A DNA stretch of 64,000 bases from Paenibacillus sp. JZ16 (GTDB taxonomy: Bacteria > Bacillota > Bacilli > Paenibacillales > Paenibacillaceae). Each line of letters opens with the position of its first letter. Position 1 is the first letter of the stretch. A model generated the notes under the pieces. That model worked only from the letters and a program-made list of their open reading frames with translations. It did no database searches and was not told where the DNA came from. The stretch lies in NCBI RefSeq assembly GCF_015326965.1, contig NZ_CP017659.1:3582501-3646500 (forward strand), in the 5' to 3' direction. Both the position numbers and the translations under genes were made by a program. This document shows positions 44,622 through 54,798 of the stretch, piece by piece.

Positions 44622-45047
44622 TTAGTCTTCGATTGTGATACCCATACTACGGGCAGTACCTTCTACCATCTTCATTGCAGCTTCAACAGATGCAGCGTTC
44701 AGGTCAGGCATTTTTGTTTCAGCGATTTGACGAACAGCATCACGCTTAACAGTAGCAACTTTCTTCTTGTTAGGCTCGCCGGATCCTTTTTCGATCTTAG
44801 CAGCCACACGAAGCAGAACAGCAGCCGGTGGAGTTTTAGTGATGAACGTAAAGGAACGATCTTCAAACACCGAAATTTCAACCGGAATGATCAGACCAGC
44901 TTGATCAGCAGTACGTGCGTTGAACTCTTTACAGAATGCCATGATGTTGACACCCGCTTGACCCAATGCAGGACCTACTGGAGGAGCCGGATTCGCTTTA
45001 CCTGCAGGAATTTGCAGTTTCACAATCTTGATAACTTTCTTAGCCAT
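44622..45047 (-). CDS. rplK: 50S ribosomal protein L11 (uL11)
   Basis: A 141-residue protein from the ATG at 45047 ([30 protein letters not shown]), with GGAGG 8 bases upstream. The proline-rich N-terminal domain is where thiostrepton-type drugs and RelA-type signals act. It is 71 bases after nusG. Confidence 0.97.
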   Translation of the reverse strand: MAKKVIKIVKLQIPAGKANPAPPVGPALGQAGVNIMAFCKEFNARTADQAGLIIPVEISVFEDRSFTFITKTPPAAVLLRVAAKIEKGSGEPNKKKVATVKRDAVRQIAETKMPDLNAASVEAAMKMVEGTARSMGITIED

Positions 45048-45118
45048 GGTTGACACCTCCTTGCATCAATAGTGGTAGCGGACGCTTTGACACGCCCTCC
45101 CACAAGAAACCTGAAGAA

Positions 45119-45652
45119 TTAGATCTTCTCCACTTGAGTATAATCCAACTCCAGCGGGGTTTCCCGTCCAAACATGTTGACGTGAACTTTCAACTTGCTC
45201 TTTTCAGCCAAAATCTCTTCCACGGAGCCCACAAAATTCGCAAAAGGACCAACCTTGATACGAACGGATTCCTTGATGTCGAATTCGATCTTCGGTTTCG
45301 GCTCTTCCATGCCCATATGCTTCAGAATCTGTTCTACTTCTTCTGGAAGCAAAGGCGTCGGTTTAGAACCGGACCCTGTCGAACCAACAAAACCGGTCAC
45401 TCCTGGTGTATTGCGGACAACATACCAAGAATCATCGGTCTGAATCATTTCGACCAAGACATATCCCGGGTAAACTTTACGCATGACGGTTTTTTTCTTG
45501 CCGTCTTTGTTTACGATTTCTTCTTCCATCGGAACAAGAACGCGGAATATTTTGTCCTCCATGCCCATGGACTCGACACGTTTTTCCAAATTGGCTTTGA
45601 CTTTATTCTCATACCCAGAGTAGGTATGAACTACGTACCATCTTTTTTCCAT
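45119..45652 (-). CDS. nusG: transcription termination/antitermination protein NusG
   Basis: A 177-residue protein: NGN domain (MEKRWYVVHTYSGYENKVKANLEKR, FRVLVPMEE, YPGYVLVEMIQTDDSWYVVRNTPGVTGFVG) and a C-terminal KOW domain (SVRIKVGPFANFVGSVEEIL). It links RNA polymerase with pausing, Rho and the ribosome. It follows secE by 21 bases. Confidence 0.97.
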   Translation of the reverse strand: MEKRWYVVHTYSGYENKVKANLEKRVESMGMEDKIFRVLVPMEEEIVNKDGKKKTVMRKVYPGYVLVEMIQTDDSWYVVRNTPGVTGFVGSTGSGSKPTPLLPEEVEQILKHMGMEEPKPKIEFDIKESVRIKVGPFANFVGSVEEILAEKSKLKVHVNMFGRETPLELDYTQVEKI

Positions 45653-45673
45653 ATCAAGCCACCTGGGACCCTT

Positions 45674-45865
45674 CTAAATTATCGCTTCGATCACAGCGGA
45701 AATACCGATGTCTACAACCCAAAAATAAATCGTGACAAACACAATGGTGCCGAGAACAATTAAAGTATAGTTCGTCAGTTCTTTACGATTGGGCCAGCGA
45801 ACTTTTTTAAGTTCCGCCCAGCTTTCAGAGAAAAAGGAAAACAGAGACTTGAAACCACGTTTCAC
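45674..45865 (-). CDS. secE: protein translocase subunit SecE
   Basis: A 63-residue protein with an amphipathic N-terminal part (FSFFSESWAELKKVRWPNRKEL, family signature WPNRKE) and one membrane helix (TLIVLGTIVFVTIYFWVVDIGISAVI). It clamps SecY. Confidence 0.95.
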   Translation of the reverse strand: MKRGFKSLFSFFSESWAELKKVRWPNRKELTNYTLIVLGTIVFVTIYFWVVDIGISAVIEAII

Positions 45866-45889
45866 GCCGACTACACCTCCAAAAGAAAA

Positions 45890-46039
45890 CTATCTGGTTT
45901 CGCGATGAGGAGTTTGCTCGTTACAGAACTTGCAAAATTTCTTCATCTCCATGCGGTCGGGGTGATTTCGCTTGTTTTTGGTGGTTGTGTAGTTTCTTTG
46001 TTTGCAGCTTGTACAAGCCAAAGTGATAATTACCCGCAT
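45890..46039 (-). CDS. rpmG: 50S ribosomal protein L33 (bL33)
   Basis: A 49-residue protein: [24 protein letters not shown], zinc form with C9, C12, C36 and C39. The ATG at 46039 has GGGAGG about 7 bases upstream. The rpmG-secE-nusG order is standard for Bacilli. Confidence 0.95.
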   Translation of the reverse strand: MRVIITLACTSCKQRNYTTTKNKRNHPDRMEMKKFCKFCNEQTPHRETR

Positions 46040-46215
46040 GATGTGCACCTCCCGAAGACGTCCTTCTTTATCAGAAGAATCGATATTGATCCTAGTAGAA
46101 ACAACCTTGTTCTCATCGAAACCCGGTTATTTCTGCGAGATGAATAAAACCGTTGTTCCAAAAGCTGTAACAACGATCCATTCATAAAACACGCGAATTT
46201 AGGCCTACCTAAAAC

Positions 46216-46244
46216 ACTTTATCACAAGGATAGCGCCATTTCAA
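46216..46244 (-). promoter_or_regulatory. probable promoter of rpmG-secE-nusG
   Basis: Minus strand TTGAAA (46239-46244), 17 bases, TAAAGT (46216-46221), leaving a leader of about 170 bases before rpmG. The leader contains a CTGTAACAAC-type inverted repeat (ACCGTTGTTCC / GTAACAACG near 46149-46176). Confidence 0.5.
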
Positions 46245-46336
46245 GCCTTTTTCTCTCTGATTGCGGGCTGCAATAAATGCCATTGCCAGCTAAACCAGGG
46301 AATGAGTCCCCGGAATATTGTAAACATCTCGCTGTA

Positions 46337-46361
46337 AAAAACTGTGGCGTTTCACAGTCTT
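46337..46361 (-). terminator. orphan terminator-like hairpin
   Basis: Minus strand ACTGTG, AAACGC loop, CACAGT followed by TTTTTAC. It lies in the 46245-46563 gap with no gene just upstream on its strand, after the proper sigH terminator. The gap also has a CCTGAT/ATCAGG hairpin (near 46539-46560). A short unannotated transcript is possible. Confidence 0.5.
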
Positions 46362-46564
46362 TGTCCATCCTGCATAGCATTTAGTCTATATCCAGTATGT
46401 TCAATCTTCCAAGAGATGAAACACCAAATATTACACATTTTGCGTTTTGCGAAAATGGACATCTTTGAATTTCGTCCTATCATATCTGCCAGCTAAAAAT
46501 AAATGGCGACAAAGTATAAAAAAGATCCTTCGCCGGCCATCCTGATTCAATAACGATCAGGCAA

Positions 46565-46590
46565 TTAAAAAAAGGCTCTGATTGAGCCTT
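46565..46590 (-). terminator. terminator downstream of sigH
   Basis: Minus strand AAGGCTC, 5-base loop, GAGCCTT then TTTTTAATT, 25 bases after the sigH stop. Confidence 0.88.
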
Positions 46591-46614
46591 CTGCTTCTTA
46601 TCCGACACTTGCTA

Positions 46615-47259
46615 TTAATTATCCCTGACTTCCAGATAACGTTCAAGCTTTCGCTTTACACGCTGGAGTGCATTGTCAATCGATTTTACATGACGCCTTA
46701 AATCTACCGCAATCTCTTGATAGGATCGACCGTCCAAATAGAGCATCAGGACTTTCCGTTCCAGCTCGCTTAAGATCTCTGACATCTTGTCTTCCAGGCC
46801 GACAAATTCCTCTTGATTGATGATCAGTTCCTCCGGATCGCTTACCGCAGTACCGCAAATGACATCCAGCAGCGTACGGTCCGAATCCTCATCATAAATC
46901 GGCTTGTCCAATGAGACATACGAATTGAGCGGAATATGCTTCTGTCTCGTAGCGGTCTTAATTGCCGTAATGATCTGCCTGGTAATGCAGAGCTCGGCAA
47001 AGGCCTTGAACGAGGACAGCTTATCCCCTTTAAAATCACGAATTGCCTTGTACAGCCCGATCATGCCTTCCTGGACAATATCTTCCCGGTCAGCGCCAAT
47101 CAGAAAATAGGAGCGGGCTTTAGCACGTACAAAATTCCGGTATTTATTGATCAAATACTCCAGCGCCCCGCTATCACCCTCGCGGACCGCCTCGACAATG
47201 TCTTCATCGCTTATCACATCATACCCTGACAACATGACTTCCTTGAGGTCCACACTCAA
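46615..47259 (-). CDS. sigH: RNA polymerase sporulation sigma factor SigH
   Basis: A 214-residue sigma-70 family factor controlling the move from growth to sporulation. Region 2 has KYRNFVRAKARSYFLIGADREDIVQEGMIGLYKAIRDF, highly similar to B. subtilis SigH; region 4 has LDGRSYQEIAVDLRRHVKSIDNALQRVKRKLE. The TTG at 47259 is chosen as start because GGAGG lies 8 bases before it; the frame to 47298 would read through the ribosome site. It has its own promoter. Confidence 0.95.
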   Translation of the reverse strand: MSVDLKEVMLSGYDVISDEDIVEAVREGDSGALEYLINKYRNFVRAKARSYFLIGADREDIVQEGMIGLYKAIRDFKGDKLSSFKAFAELCITRQIITAIKTATRQKHIPLNSYVSLDKPIYDEDSDRTLLDVICGTAVSDPEELIINQEEFVGLEDKMSEILSELERKVLMLYLDGRSYQEIAVDLRRHVKSIDNALQRVKRKLERYLEVRDN

Positions 47260-47317
47260 TAGAATCCCTCCGGCCCGGAACGCACGGTAGCCCGTCACTC
47301 GCTTGAAATATATGACA

Positions 47318-47346
47318 AGTATATATGATGTCTACTAGACCGTCAA
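47318..47346 (-). promoter_or_regulatory. promoter of sigH
   Basis: Minus strand TTGACG (47341-47346), 17 bases, TATACT (47318-47323), about 60 bases before the sigH start. The 47347-47464 stretch up to rae1 is A/T-rich, the kind of region AbrB binds at sigH in B. subtilis. Confidence 0.72.
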
Positions 47347-47464
47347 CTACGTTCTACCTAAAATAGACCGATAATAACATTTAATGTAAACTTTTTCATA
47401 GATTCATATACCGTTTTCATTCTCCAAATGAGCCGACCTCTCGTCCCTATTGTGTAAAACAGTT

Positions 47465-47986
47465 CTATTCCCTTCGCCAGCGCTCGAACGCCTGTCTCAC
47501 ATCCGGCGGCAGCTTCCCGTCAAGTGTATTCCTGCTCTTGGTCTGCTCTTTCGTTATTTTTTGCTTCACTTCGCGCTCACTTTGCTCCACCTCGTTAAGC
47601 AATTCCCGGGCGGACAGCCGGAGTGCTCCCCGAGCAAAAATCACGTGCTGCTCAATTAAATCGCTGGTCGCCACATAAATTTTACGCCGACGGTGGCTAA
47701 ACTCCCCGACTAGCCGTTCAATGCACTCATCGGCGGTTTCTTTCTCCTTCGTAAAAAACACCTGAACCTTGCCTTGCGTGTAGGATTTCCCCAGTCCAGG
47801 AACACGGTATGCGTCAAAAATCACCACGACTCTGAGGCCTGAGAACGCCTGGTAATCCGCTAATTTCTCCAGCAGCATGTCTCGCGCTTCATGCATGCTG
47901 CTATTGGCGAGCTTCGCAAGATATGGCCAGCCGCCGATCATATTATAACCGTCGACCAGCAGCACATCCCGCCAATCGGCCATCAT
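47465..47986 (-). CDS. rae1: NYN-domain ribosome-associated endonuclease (Rae1/YacP)
   Basis: A 173-residue PIN-like NYN domain protein. Acidic nuclease residues sit in LLVDGYNMIGGW (about 9-20), VVIFDAYRVPG and the ETADECIERL and YVATSDLIEQ segments. B. subtilis YacP (Rae1) cuts mRNA in the ribosomal A site. It is 2 bases after rlmB in the cysE-cysS-mrnC-rlmB-rae1 operon. Confidence 0.9.
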   Translation of the reverse strand: MMADWRDVLLVDGYNMIGGWPYLAKLANSSMHEARDMLLEKLADYQAFSGLRVVVIFDAYRVPGLGKSYTQGKVQVFFTKEKETADECIERLVGEFSHRRRKIYVATSDLIEQHVIFARGALRLSARELLNEVEQSEREVKQKITKEQTKSRNTLDGKLPPDVRQAFERWRRE

Positions 47987-47988
47987 TG

Positions 47989-48741
47989 CTAACCTTGAAG
48001 GCGGCGACGGCGAAGCACTTCGTACATAACGACACCTGCGGCTACCGAGGCATTAAGCGAGTTGATCTTTCCGGCCATCGGCAGTTTCACAAGCACATCG
48101 CATTTCTCACGGATCAGACGCCCCATCCCTTTATTCTCATTACCGATAACGATAGCAACCGGCCCGTCAAAAACTTCGGTGTCATACAATTCCTGAACGG
48201 CATCAACAACGGTCCCGACAACCCACACACCCATTTCCTTCAGCTGATCGATGGTTTGGCCCAGATTGGTCACCCTAGCTACGGGCACATACTCCACTGC
48301 GCCGGCGGATGTTTTGGATACCGTTGCCGTTACTTGGGCGGATCTGCGCTTAGGCAGTATGACACCATGAGCACCCGTGCAGTCTGCCGTCCGGAGAATC
48401 GAGCCCAGATTGTGCGGATCCTCGATCTCGTCGAGAAGCAGCAAGAAAGGCGGTTCGCCTTTTTCCTCTGCAACTTTCAGCAAATCCTCCACTTCCACAT
48501 AAGCATAGGGTGCCGCTTGGGCAACCACGCCTTGATGCTGAACTCCCGGAACCATCTGATCCAGCTTGCGTTTGTCCACATGCTGAATGACAATACCCAG
48601 TTTCTTCGCTTCCGCGATGATCGGCAGGGTCAGGTGCTTTTGCGCATTTTCGGCAATCCATATTTTGTTGATCGTACGTCCTGATTTGAGCGCTTCCGTT
48701 ACGGAGTGCTTACCAGCTACTACTTCCTCTTCTTGCAACAT
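47989..48741 (-). CDS. rlmB: 23S rRNA (guanosine(2251)-2'-O)-methyltransferase RlmB
   Basis: A 250-residue SpoU/TrmH-family enzyme: N-terminal L30e-like substrate-binding domain (VVAGKHSVTEALKSGRTINKIWIAE), then the knotted methyltransferase with LLLDEIEDPHNLGSILRTADCTG, VIGNENKGMG and PMAGKINSLNASVAAGV. The start at 48741 has GGAGG 8 bases before; an upstream extension to 48804 lacks a good site. Confidence 0.93.
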   Translation of the reverse strand: MLQEEEVVAGKHSVTEALKSGRTINKIWIAENAQKHLTLPIIAEAKKLGIVIQHVDKRKLDQMVPGVQHQGVVAQAAPYAYVEVEDLLKVAEEKGEPPFLLLLDEIEDPHNLGSILRTADCTGAHGVILPKRRSAQVTATVSKTSAGAVEYVPVARVTNLGQTIDQLKEMGVWVVGTVVDAVQELYDTEVFDGPVAIVIGNENKGMGRLIREKCDVLVKLPMAGKINSLNASVAAGVVMYEVLRRRRLQG

Positions 48742-48828
48742 GTAGTTCTCCTCCTGCATATCAGCCGGCGTCCCCTTGCGGAAACACCGGCTGTATCGTT
48801 TCAATGTGATGCGATATTGTCTAACGGT

Positions 48829-49272
48829 CTATTTAACAGACCCCTCAATATACTCGATGCTCTTCCCTATGAGCTCACGGAGCCGGTCCTGCTCACCCGT
48901 ATAATATAAATACCCAACCAGCGTCTCAAATGCCGTTGCATGCCGGTATTCGAGGACGTCGGCATTTTTGGGGATGCTGCCAGATTTGGCGTTGCGTCCC
49001 TGACGCACAATATCGCGCTCTTCTTCCGTCAACTCCGGATCCAGATAAGCCAATATTCGGCTCTGTGCCTTCGCCGACACAAATCCTGTTGCCGAACGGT
49101 GCAAGTGATGGGGGCGGAGATTCGCTCTCGATATCAAAAACTGCCTCACCGCCACCTCATAAATGGCATCTCCGATATAGGCAAGCACGATGGGCGGGAT
49201 TAACCGGGCCGGCTTCGACGGCGGAAAATCGAACCAGCCTACTGCGGGATCATGAAACTCAGGCCCGCTCAT
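48829..49272 (-). CDS. mrnC: mini-ribonuclease 3 (MrnC)
   Basis: A 147-residue RNase III catalytic domain without the double-stranded-RNA-binding domain. Key acidic residues are in LAYIGDAIYEVAVRQ (about 30-44) and ETLVGYLY near 115. It matures 23S rRNA in B. subtilis. The start overlaps the cysS stop by ATGA. Confidence 0.94.
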   Translation of the reverse strand: MSGPEFHDPAVGWFDFPPSKPARLIPPIVLAYIGDAIYEVAVRQFLISRANLRPHHLHRSATGFVSAKAQSRILAYLDPELTEEERDIVRQGRNAKSGSIPKNADVLEYRHATAFETLVGYLYYTGEQDRLRELIGKSIEYIEGSVK

Positions 49273-50675
49273 TTACGCCGCCAGCGCATACCCTGCGCCG
49301 TATCCTCAAGCACGATGCCTTCATCCGCCAGCTTGTCGCGGATTTCATCCGCTCGGGCCCAGTTTTTATTCTTCCGGGCTTCGACACGTTCGGCAATCAG
49401 AGCTTCAATCTCCTCATCCAGCAACTCATCCGTGCCTGTATTTACGATGCGCAGCACGCCGTTCATTTCGTTGAAAGCGCGCAGCACTTCATGCAGGTCC
49501 GCCGCAGGAATCGAGGCTTCCTTCAACAGCTGATTCGCCTCGCTGGCCCATTGGAACATGGCGGTGATGGCGTCCGGCGTGTTGAAATCATCCTGCATTT
49601 TCTGGTGAAATTCGACAAGGACGGCCGATATTTTATCCGAAACTTCCTGGCTTACGTTATCGTCCTTCGAACCGATCGCGGTACTCAATCGATGCTCGAT
49701 ATTAGCCGCCGCATTCGCCAGACGTTCCACGCTGTTCTGCGCCTGCTCCATCACCTCATCGCTATAATTCAGCGGGTTGCGGTAATGGGTGGACAACATG
49801 AAATAGCGGATAGCTTCTTTCGTATATTGTTCACGAAGTTCCTTAACCAATACACCATTGCCTAACGATTTCGACATTTTCTCGTTATTGATGCGGATAT
49901 ATCCATTGTGCATCCAATAATTTGCCAGCGGTTTGCCCGTCAGTGCCTCCGACTGCGCAACTTCGCATTCATGGTGCGGGAACTGCAGGTCCTGGCCGCC
50001 GCCATGGATATCCAGCGTATCCCCGAGATAACGACGGGCCATGGCGGAGCACTCAATATGCCAGCCTGGACGGCCGTCGCCCCAAGGACTGCTCCAGTAG
50101 ATCTCTCCAGGCTTCGCGGCTTTCCATAGAACAAAGTCTTCCGGATTTTCTTTCCGCTTATCCACCTCAATCCGGATCCCGAATTGCAGCTCATCGAGAT
50201 TTTGCTGGGACAGCTTCCCGTAATCGTCAAACTTGCGGGTCCGGTAGAATACATCTCCCCCGTTCTCATAAGCAAAGTCGCGGTCAATGAGTTCCTGGAT
50301 GAATTCGATAATGCTCTCCATATTGTCCGTTACCCGCGGATTCAATGTCGCTCTTGGTATGCCAAGGCCGTCCAGATCCTCGTAATAGGCGTTAATAAAC
50401 TTATCCGCGACCTCCGGAACGGTCGTCCCGGTTTGCTCCGCTTTCCGGATCATTTTGTCATCCACATCCGTAAAGTTCACCACGTAATTCACATCATTAC
50501 CCTGGTTCTCAAAGTAAGCTCGAACCACGTCGAAAAAGATCATCGGCCGAGCATTCCCGATATGGATATAATCGTACACGGTAGGACCGCACACGTAGAT
50601 CTTTACCTTCCCGGGTTCCTGAGCAACAAACGTTTCTTTCATGCGGGTTAGCGTGTTATAGATTTGCAGTGCCAT
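49269..50675 (-). CDS. cysS: cysteine--tRNA ligase
   Basis: A 468-residue class I synthetase. [19 protein letters not shown] (27-45) contains the first zinc Cys and the HIGH box (HIGN); further zinc ligands lie in WHIECSAM and FPHHECE; the KMSKS loop is intact at about 266-270 ([11 protein letters not shown]). No truncation. It follows cysE by 58 bases, behind the shared Cys T-box. Confidence 0.97.
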   Translation of the reverse strand: MALQIYNTLTRMKETFVAQEPGKVKIYVCGPTVYDYIHIGNARPMIFFDVVRAYFENQGNDVNYVVNFTDVDDKMIRKAEQTGTTVPEVADKFINAYYEDLDGLGIPRATLNPRVTDNMESIIEFIQELIDRDFAYENGGDVFYRTRKFDDYGKLSQQNLDELQFGIRIEVDKRKENPEDFVLWKAAKPGEIYWSSPWGDGRPGWHIECSAMARRYLGDTLDIHGGGQDLQFPHHECEVAQSEALTGKPLANYWMHNGYIRINNEKMSKSLGNGVLVKELREQYTKEAIRYFMLSTHYRNPLNYSDEVMEQAQNSVERLANAAANIEHRLSTAIGSKDDNVSQEVSDKISAVLVEFHQKMQDDFNTPDAITAMFQWASEANQLLKEASIPAADLHEVLRAFNEMNGVLRIVNTGTDELLDEEIEALIAERVEARKNKNWARADEIRDKLADEGIVLEDTAQGMRWRRK

Positions 50676-50733
50676 AGGGTATCATCTCAATCCTTTCATT
50701 CCATCGCTTATTATTCCTTCACGGCTTACGGGC

Positions 50734-51423
50734 TTACTCTTCTTTGGCCGAAGTCACAACGGCCTCGGATACCATGCCTTGAGGCTGGTTTCGTTTGCTC
50801 TCATGAAGCTCCGCCCGGAGCTGATCGATCTCCTTCTGCATCGAGCGGAGCATATCAACAATCGGATCGGGCAGATTCGTGTGATCCAGCCGGTCGCGCA
50901 CCCGCTCCCCGTTCTGTTTCACGATTTTTCCCGGATTGCCGACAACGGTGCTGTTTTGGGGAACAGGTCTTAAAACGACTGCATTGGAACCAATGTTACA
51001 GTTATCCCCAATCGTAAAGGAACCTAGCACTTTCGCCCCCGAACCGATGACCACGTTGTTGCCGATGGTCGGGTGCCGTTTGCCTTTTTCCTTACCGGTT
51101 CCACCAAGCGTAACCCCCTGGTAGATCACCACGTCATCCCCAATCTCACAGGTCTCTCCAATGACAACCCCCATCCCATGGTCAATGAACAGCCGCTGCC
51201 CGATACGGGCTCCCGGATGAATCTCGATCCCTGTCATAAACCGGCTGAACTGGGATATCAACCGGGCCAGCGTATACCATCGCCGCTTAAATAATGCATG
51301 AGCTACCCGGTGCGCCCATAATGCGTGAAGCCCCGAGTAGGTGAATACCACTTCAAAAAGTCCCCGGGCAGCCGGGTCATTCTCGAACACTGTCCGAATA
51401 TCCGATTTCATCTGTTTAAACAT
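50734..51423 (-). CDS. cysE: serine O-acetyltransferase
   Basis: A 229-residue enzyme making O-acetylserine for cysteine synthesis. After a helical N-terminal domain come left-handed beta-helix hexapeptides ([43 protein letters not shown]) with the catalytic Asp-His pair. The ATG at 51423 has GAGGGAG 5 bases before; the frame to 51474 adds 17 non-family residues. The C-terminal tail after [10 protein letters not shown] is charged. Confidence 0.95.
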   Translation of the reverse strand: MFKQMKSDIRTVFENDPAARGLFEVVFTYSGLHALWAHRVAHALFKRRWYTLARLISQFSRFMTGIEIHPGARIGQRLFIDHGMGVVIGETCEIGDDVVIYQGVTLGGTGKEKGKRHPTIGNNVVIGSGAKVLGSFTIGDNCNIGSNAVVLRPVPQNSTVVGNPGKIVKQNGERVRDRLDHTNLPDPIVDMLRSMQKEIDQLRAELHESKRNQPQGMVSEAVVTSAKEE

Positions 51424-51490
51424 GAACGCTCCCTCTTTCCCCTCTTCCAATCGCGCATGCAACTTGCTATCCATCGTTATTCCTGCAACT

Positions 51491-51527
51491 AAAAAACGCC
51501 CCTGCAGCTTATCGCTGCAGAGGCGCT
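51491..51527 (-). terminator. T-box terminator before cysE
   Basis: Minus strand GCGCCTCTGCAGC, loop, GCTGCAGGGGCG then TTTTTTAG, the terminator arm of the T-box. Confidence 0.88.
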
Positions 51528-51800
51528 AGACCGCGGTTCCACTCTGCTTAGAACCGGCACAAGTCTCCTCCCTTCGTCAGGGACGGATTCTACCGATTCT
51601 CTTCATGTCATTAACGGCAGACGACCGGCATGATCTAACGATTATGTTCGCTTCAACCATGCAGCTCACAGGTGCATTTCCGCTGCAGGCGACGGGACAA
51701 CTCTCAGCCGGCAAATTCAAGTGGTCCTTGTCTTCTGCCGATTGTCCTCTCTGGAACGTGCCTGTTCAACGCGTACTTCTCCTGATCGTAGCTTTTATAC
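51491..51800 (-). promoter_or_regulatory. cysteine T-box leader of cysE-cysS
   Basis: A T-box riboswitch: the T-box sequence AGAGTGGAACCGCGG (51531-51545) precedes the terminator, and upstream lies a long stem I region with CCAGAGAGG. In the likely specifier loop the codon is TGC (51674-51676), reading AAATGCACC, i.e. Cys. B. subtilis has a Cys T-box at this gltX-cysE junction. Uncharged tRNA-Cys would allow cysE-cysS-mrnC-rlmB-rae1 to be transcribed. The promoter near 51797-51815 is weak by eye. Confidence 0.88.
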
Positions 51801-51835
51801 GTTTTATATTTGTTGATCTAAGTCAGTGATAATGA

Positions 51836-51968
51836 CCGCTTCGTTTGCGGATCCTTCTTCCGATCGCTGTTGTCTTCCGAGTTTCTTTAACTATATTTTA
51901 CTTAGGTTGAAATCGGAAGACAAAGGCGAACGCTTCGCTTCTCCAGAACGATTCCGCCTCCTCCGCTG
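51836..51968. repeat. structured intergenic repeat, copy A
   Basis: About 130 bp shared with 60329-60458. Order: CCGCTTCG, a 24-base block at 51848-51871 (22 of 24 identical to copy B), an 11-bp perfect stem TTGTCTTCCGA (51870-51880) / TCGGAAGACAA (51913-51923) with A/T-rich loop, then a GC-rich block at 51922-51968 containing CAGAACGATTCCG. The stem sequence is not shared with copy B although the position is. It lies between the gltX 3' end and the cysE leader. The rest of 51969-52083 shows nothing. Confidence 0.85.
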
Positions 51969-52083
51969 GGCTTATAATCCTAAAAACCCTAGATCAAAGA
52001 ATACTTCACTTATAGTTTGGTGTAATTATAACTGATGATATACGGGCTGACAAGGAACGTTTATCGAGGAAGCCGCCCGAATT

Positions 52084-53547
52084 TTATGCGCCTTTGATCT
52101 GAGAACGCAAACGGTCAAGCACGCGATCCCTGCCAAGCAGCCAGATTGTCTGGTTCAGGTCGCGGCCATGGGTTTGTCCCGTCAAGGCTACGCGGATCGG
52201 CATAAAGAGCTGTTTGCCCTTAAATCCGGTCTCCTTCTGAACTTCCTTGATCAGCGCCGCAATCTTCGGAGCGTTAAACTCATCCGTCTGCTCGATCTTC
52301 GCAAGGAATGCCGACAATACGACTGGCACCTGCTCGCCGCCCATTACTTCAATTCCTTCGGCATCCAGCTCCAGATGCGTACGGAAGAACACTTCCGACA
52401 GATCCACGATATCCGAAGCCGCCGTCAGCTGCTCCTGATAGAGCGCCACGAGCGCCCGTGCCCACTCCTCTTGCTCGGCCGTTAGCTCGGACGGCAAGCG
52501 GCTGGCTTTTTGCAGATGCGGAATGGCTAAATCGGCAATCCGATCCGGATCCGCATTCTTGATATACGTGTTGTTCAGGTGAGCCAGCTTGTTCGTATCG
52601 AATACCGCCGGGCTCTTGGACAGACGATGCTCGTCGAAGATCGAGATCAGCTGCTCTTGGGAGAACACTTCCTCTTCCCCTTCCGGAGACCAGCCAAGCA
52701 GCGAGATGAAGTTGAACAGCGCTTCAGGCAAATAGCCAAGCTGGTCATACTGCTCGATGAACTGGATGATCGATTCATTACGCTTGCTCAGCTTCTTATG
52801 ATCCTCGCCCACGATCAGGGTCATATGTCCGAACTGAGGCGGCTCCCACCCGAAGGCTTCATAGATCATCAGCTGGCGCGGCGTATTGGAGATATGATCC
52901 TCTCCGCGGAGCACATGGCTGATCTTCATCAGATGATCGTCTAAGGCTACCGCGAAATTGTAGGTAGGAATGCCGTCTTTTTTGACGATAACGAAGTCGC
53001 CCGTCTCTTTGCTGTTAAACGAAATCGTACCCTTCACCATATCATCGAATGTGTAGATACGATCTTCCGGAACGCGGAAGCGGATGCTGGCCACACGGCC
53101 TTCAGCCTCAAACGCCTGCCGCTGCTCTTCCGTCAACTCCCGGTGCTTCCCGGAATAGCGCGGCGTTTCGCCGCGAGCCATCTGCTCTTCCCGCTCCTGC
53201 TCCAGCTCTTCTTCCGTGCAATAGCAGCGGTAAGCAAGCCCGCGATCCAGAAGGTCCTGCCAATATTGTTTATAAATATCAAGACGCTCGGTCTGGCGAT
53301 AAGGCCCGTACTCGCCCCCGACATCCACGCTTTCATCCCAGTCCATGCCAAGCCACTTCAAGTATTTCAGCTGGCTTTGCTCTCCGCCTTCTACGTTGCG
53401 TTTTACATCCGTATCCTCGATACGGATAATGAATTTCCCGTTGTTCTTGCGGGCGAATAAATAATTGAATAATGCCGTTCTGGCATTGCCGATATGTAAA
53501 TGTCCCGTTGGACTCGGTGCATAGCGCACGCGGACTTCTCCGGTCAT
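52084..53547 (-). CDS. gltX: glutamate--tRNA ligase
   Basis: A 487-residue class I synthetase: [18 protein letters not shown] (11-28, HIGH box HIGN), RIEDTD, and KLSKRNESI (the KMSKS equivalent, near 255). Like other Bacilli it may also charge tRNA-Gln with Glu for later amidation. It starts with ATG. There is no shared promoter with cysE: copy A of the repeat and the T-box lie between them. Confidence 0.96.
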   Translation of the reverse strand: MTGEVRVRYAPSPTGHLHIGNARTALFNYLFARKNNGKFIIRIEDTDVKRNVEGGEQSQLKYLKWLGMDWDESVDVGGEYGPYRQTERLDIYKQYWQDLLDRGLAYRCYCTEEELEQEREEQMARGETPRYSGKHRELTEEQRQAFEAEGRVASIRFRVPEDRIYTFDDMVKGTISFNSKETGDFVIVKKDGIPTYNFAVALDDHLMKISHVLRGEDHISNTPRQLMIYEAFGWEPPQFGHMTLIVGEDHKKLSKRNESIIQFIEQYDQLGYLPEALFNFISLLGWSPEGEEEVFSQEQLISIFDEHRLSKSPAVFDTNKLAHLNNTYIKNADPDRIADLAIPHLQKASRLPSELTAEQEEWARALVALYQEQLTAASDIVDLSEVFFRTHLELDAEGIEVMGGEQVPVVLSAFLAKIEQTDEFNAPKIAALIKEVQKETGFKGKQLFMPIRVALTGQTHGRDLNQTIWLLGRDRVLDRLRSQIKGA

Positions 53548-53617
53548 TGTAAACCCCTCCGCTTCCCTATTCTTTCAAGATTCCTAGCTCAAAATATCCC
53601 CTTATTGAACACATACT

Positions 53618-54106
53618 TCAAGATGATAGCACACCTTTTACGAGGCAGACAACCGATTGCGCGGCGATTCCTTCGCCCCTGCCGGTAAACCCGAGCTGCT
53701 CGGTAGTGGTCGCCTTCACGTTCACCTGATCCACCTCAGCATCCAGCGCTTTGGCGATCACTTCCGCCATCTGCGGAATATAAGGCGCCATCTTTGGCTT
53801 CTGCGCAATAATCGTGGAATCGATATTACCAAGTGTATACCCGCGTTCCTTGGCCATGACCCATACCTGCTCCAAAAGCTTCAGACTGTCGGCGTCTTTA
53901 AAGGCAGGATCGTTATCGGGAAAGTGGCGCCCAATGTCGCCGAGCCCAAGCGCCCCCAGGATCGCGTCCGTTACGGCGTGCAGCAGCACGTCGGCGTCGG
54001 AGTGCCCGAGAAGCCCTTTCTCATAAGGAATCGTGACGCCTCCGATGATGCACGGCCTTCCTTCTACAAGCTGATGTACGTCAAACCCCTGTCCTACTCG
54101 AATCAT
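53618..54106 (-). CDS. ispF: 2-C-methyl-D-erythritol 2,4-cyclodiphosphate synthase
   Basis: A 162-residue MEP-pathway enzyme forming the cyclodiphosphate. [22 protein letters not shown] carries the Asp and His zinc ligands, [26 protein letters not shown] is the family signature, and [19 protein letters not shown] ends it. It overlaps ispD by ATGA. Confidence 0.97.
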   Translation of the reverse strand: MIRVGQGFDVHQLVEGRPCIIGGVTIPYEKGLLGHSDADVLLHAVTDAILGALGLGDIGRHFPDNDPAFKDADSLKLLEQVWVMAKERGYTLGNIDSTIIAQKPKMAPYIPQMAEVIAKALDAEVDQVNVKATTTEQLGFTGRGEGIAAQSVVCLVKGVLSS

Positions 54107-54798
54107 TCCATGTCCTCTCCCTTACGTTTCTGTAAAAAAGCTGCATATTCCAGATCCTCCGGCGTGGTGATTTTAATATTGCTGTATTTCCCCTCCACCA
54201 CGGTTACCGGATGTCCTGCCCGCTCCATCAGCATGGCATCGTCGGTGCCTGTAAACCCATCCTTCGCCGCTGCCTCATGGGCGGACAGCAGGTCGGAAAG
54301 ACGAAAAGCCTGTGGGGTCTGAACGGCCCACAGACTTTGACGGTCCGGGGTGCCTGTAATCTGCCCCTTACCGTTCACCTGTTTAATCGTATCCTTCACG
54401 GGAACCCCAAGTACCGAGGCGCCCTCGCGGATTGCCGCATCGCGGCAGGCTTCAATCTCCTCTTGCGTTACAAACGGTCTTACGCCGTCATGTATCATTA
54501 CCCATTCTGAAGAAATTTGCTTGATGCCTTGGTATACGGACTGCTGCCTCTCGCTTCCCCCCGGGATTACAGCGGACACCTTGTCCAAACCGTATTCCTG
54601 TATCCAGGATTCGCAGCGATGGACATCCTCCATCCCCGTCACAAGCACAATTTCCTGCAGCCATGGTATCCGGCTGAATGCTTCAAGCGTATGAACGATA
54701 ATGGGCTTTCCGTTCAGAGCCAGGTACTGCTTGCTCTCCCGGGTGCCCATCCTCGTTCCTTTTCCCGCCGCTACAATGACAGCGCCAAAGTTACTCAT
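54103..54798 (-). CDS. ispD: 2-C-methyl-D-erythritol 4-phosphate cytidylyltransferase
   Basis: A 231-residue MEP-pathway enzyme using [15 protein letters not shown] (near 8-19) is the nucleotide site, and [11 protein letters not shown] and the later VPVKDTIK are typical. AGGAG lies 11 bases before the ATG (54798); a TTG one codon earlier is an alternative. It comes 77 bases after the PIN/TRAM gene. Confidence 0.96.
   Translation of the reverse strand: MSNFGAVIVAAGKGTRMGTRESKQYLALNGKPIIVHTLEAFSRIPWLQEIVLVTGMEDVHRCESWIQEYGLDKVSAVIPGGSERQQSVYQGIKQISSEWVMIHDGVRPFVTQEEIEACRDAAIREGASVLGVPVKDTIKQVNGKGQITGTPDRQSLWAVQTPQAFRLSDLLSAHEAAAKDGFTGTDDAMLMERAGHPVTVVEGKYSNIKITTPEDLEYAAFLQKRKGEDME

Noticed and set aside
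51605-52035. Plus-strand frames in the cysE leader and copy A of the repeat
   Set aside because: They cover a T-box and a structured repeat; not coding.
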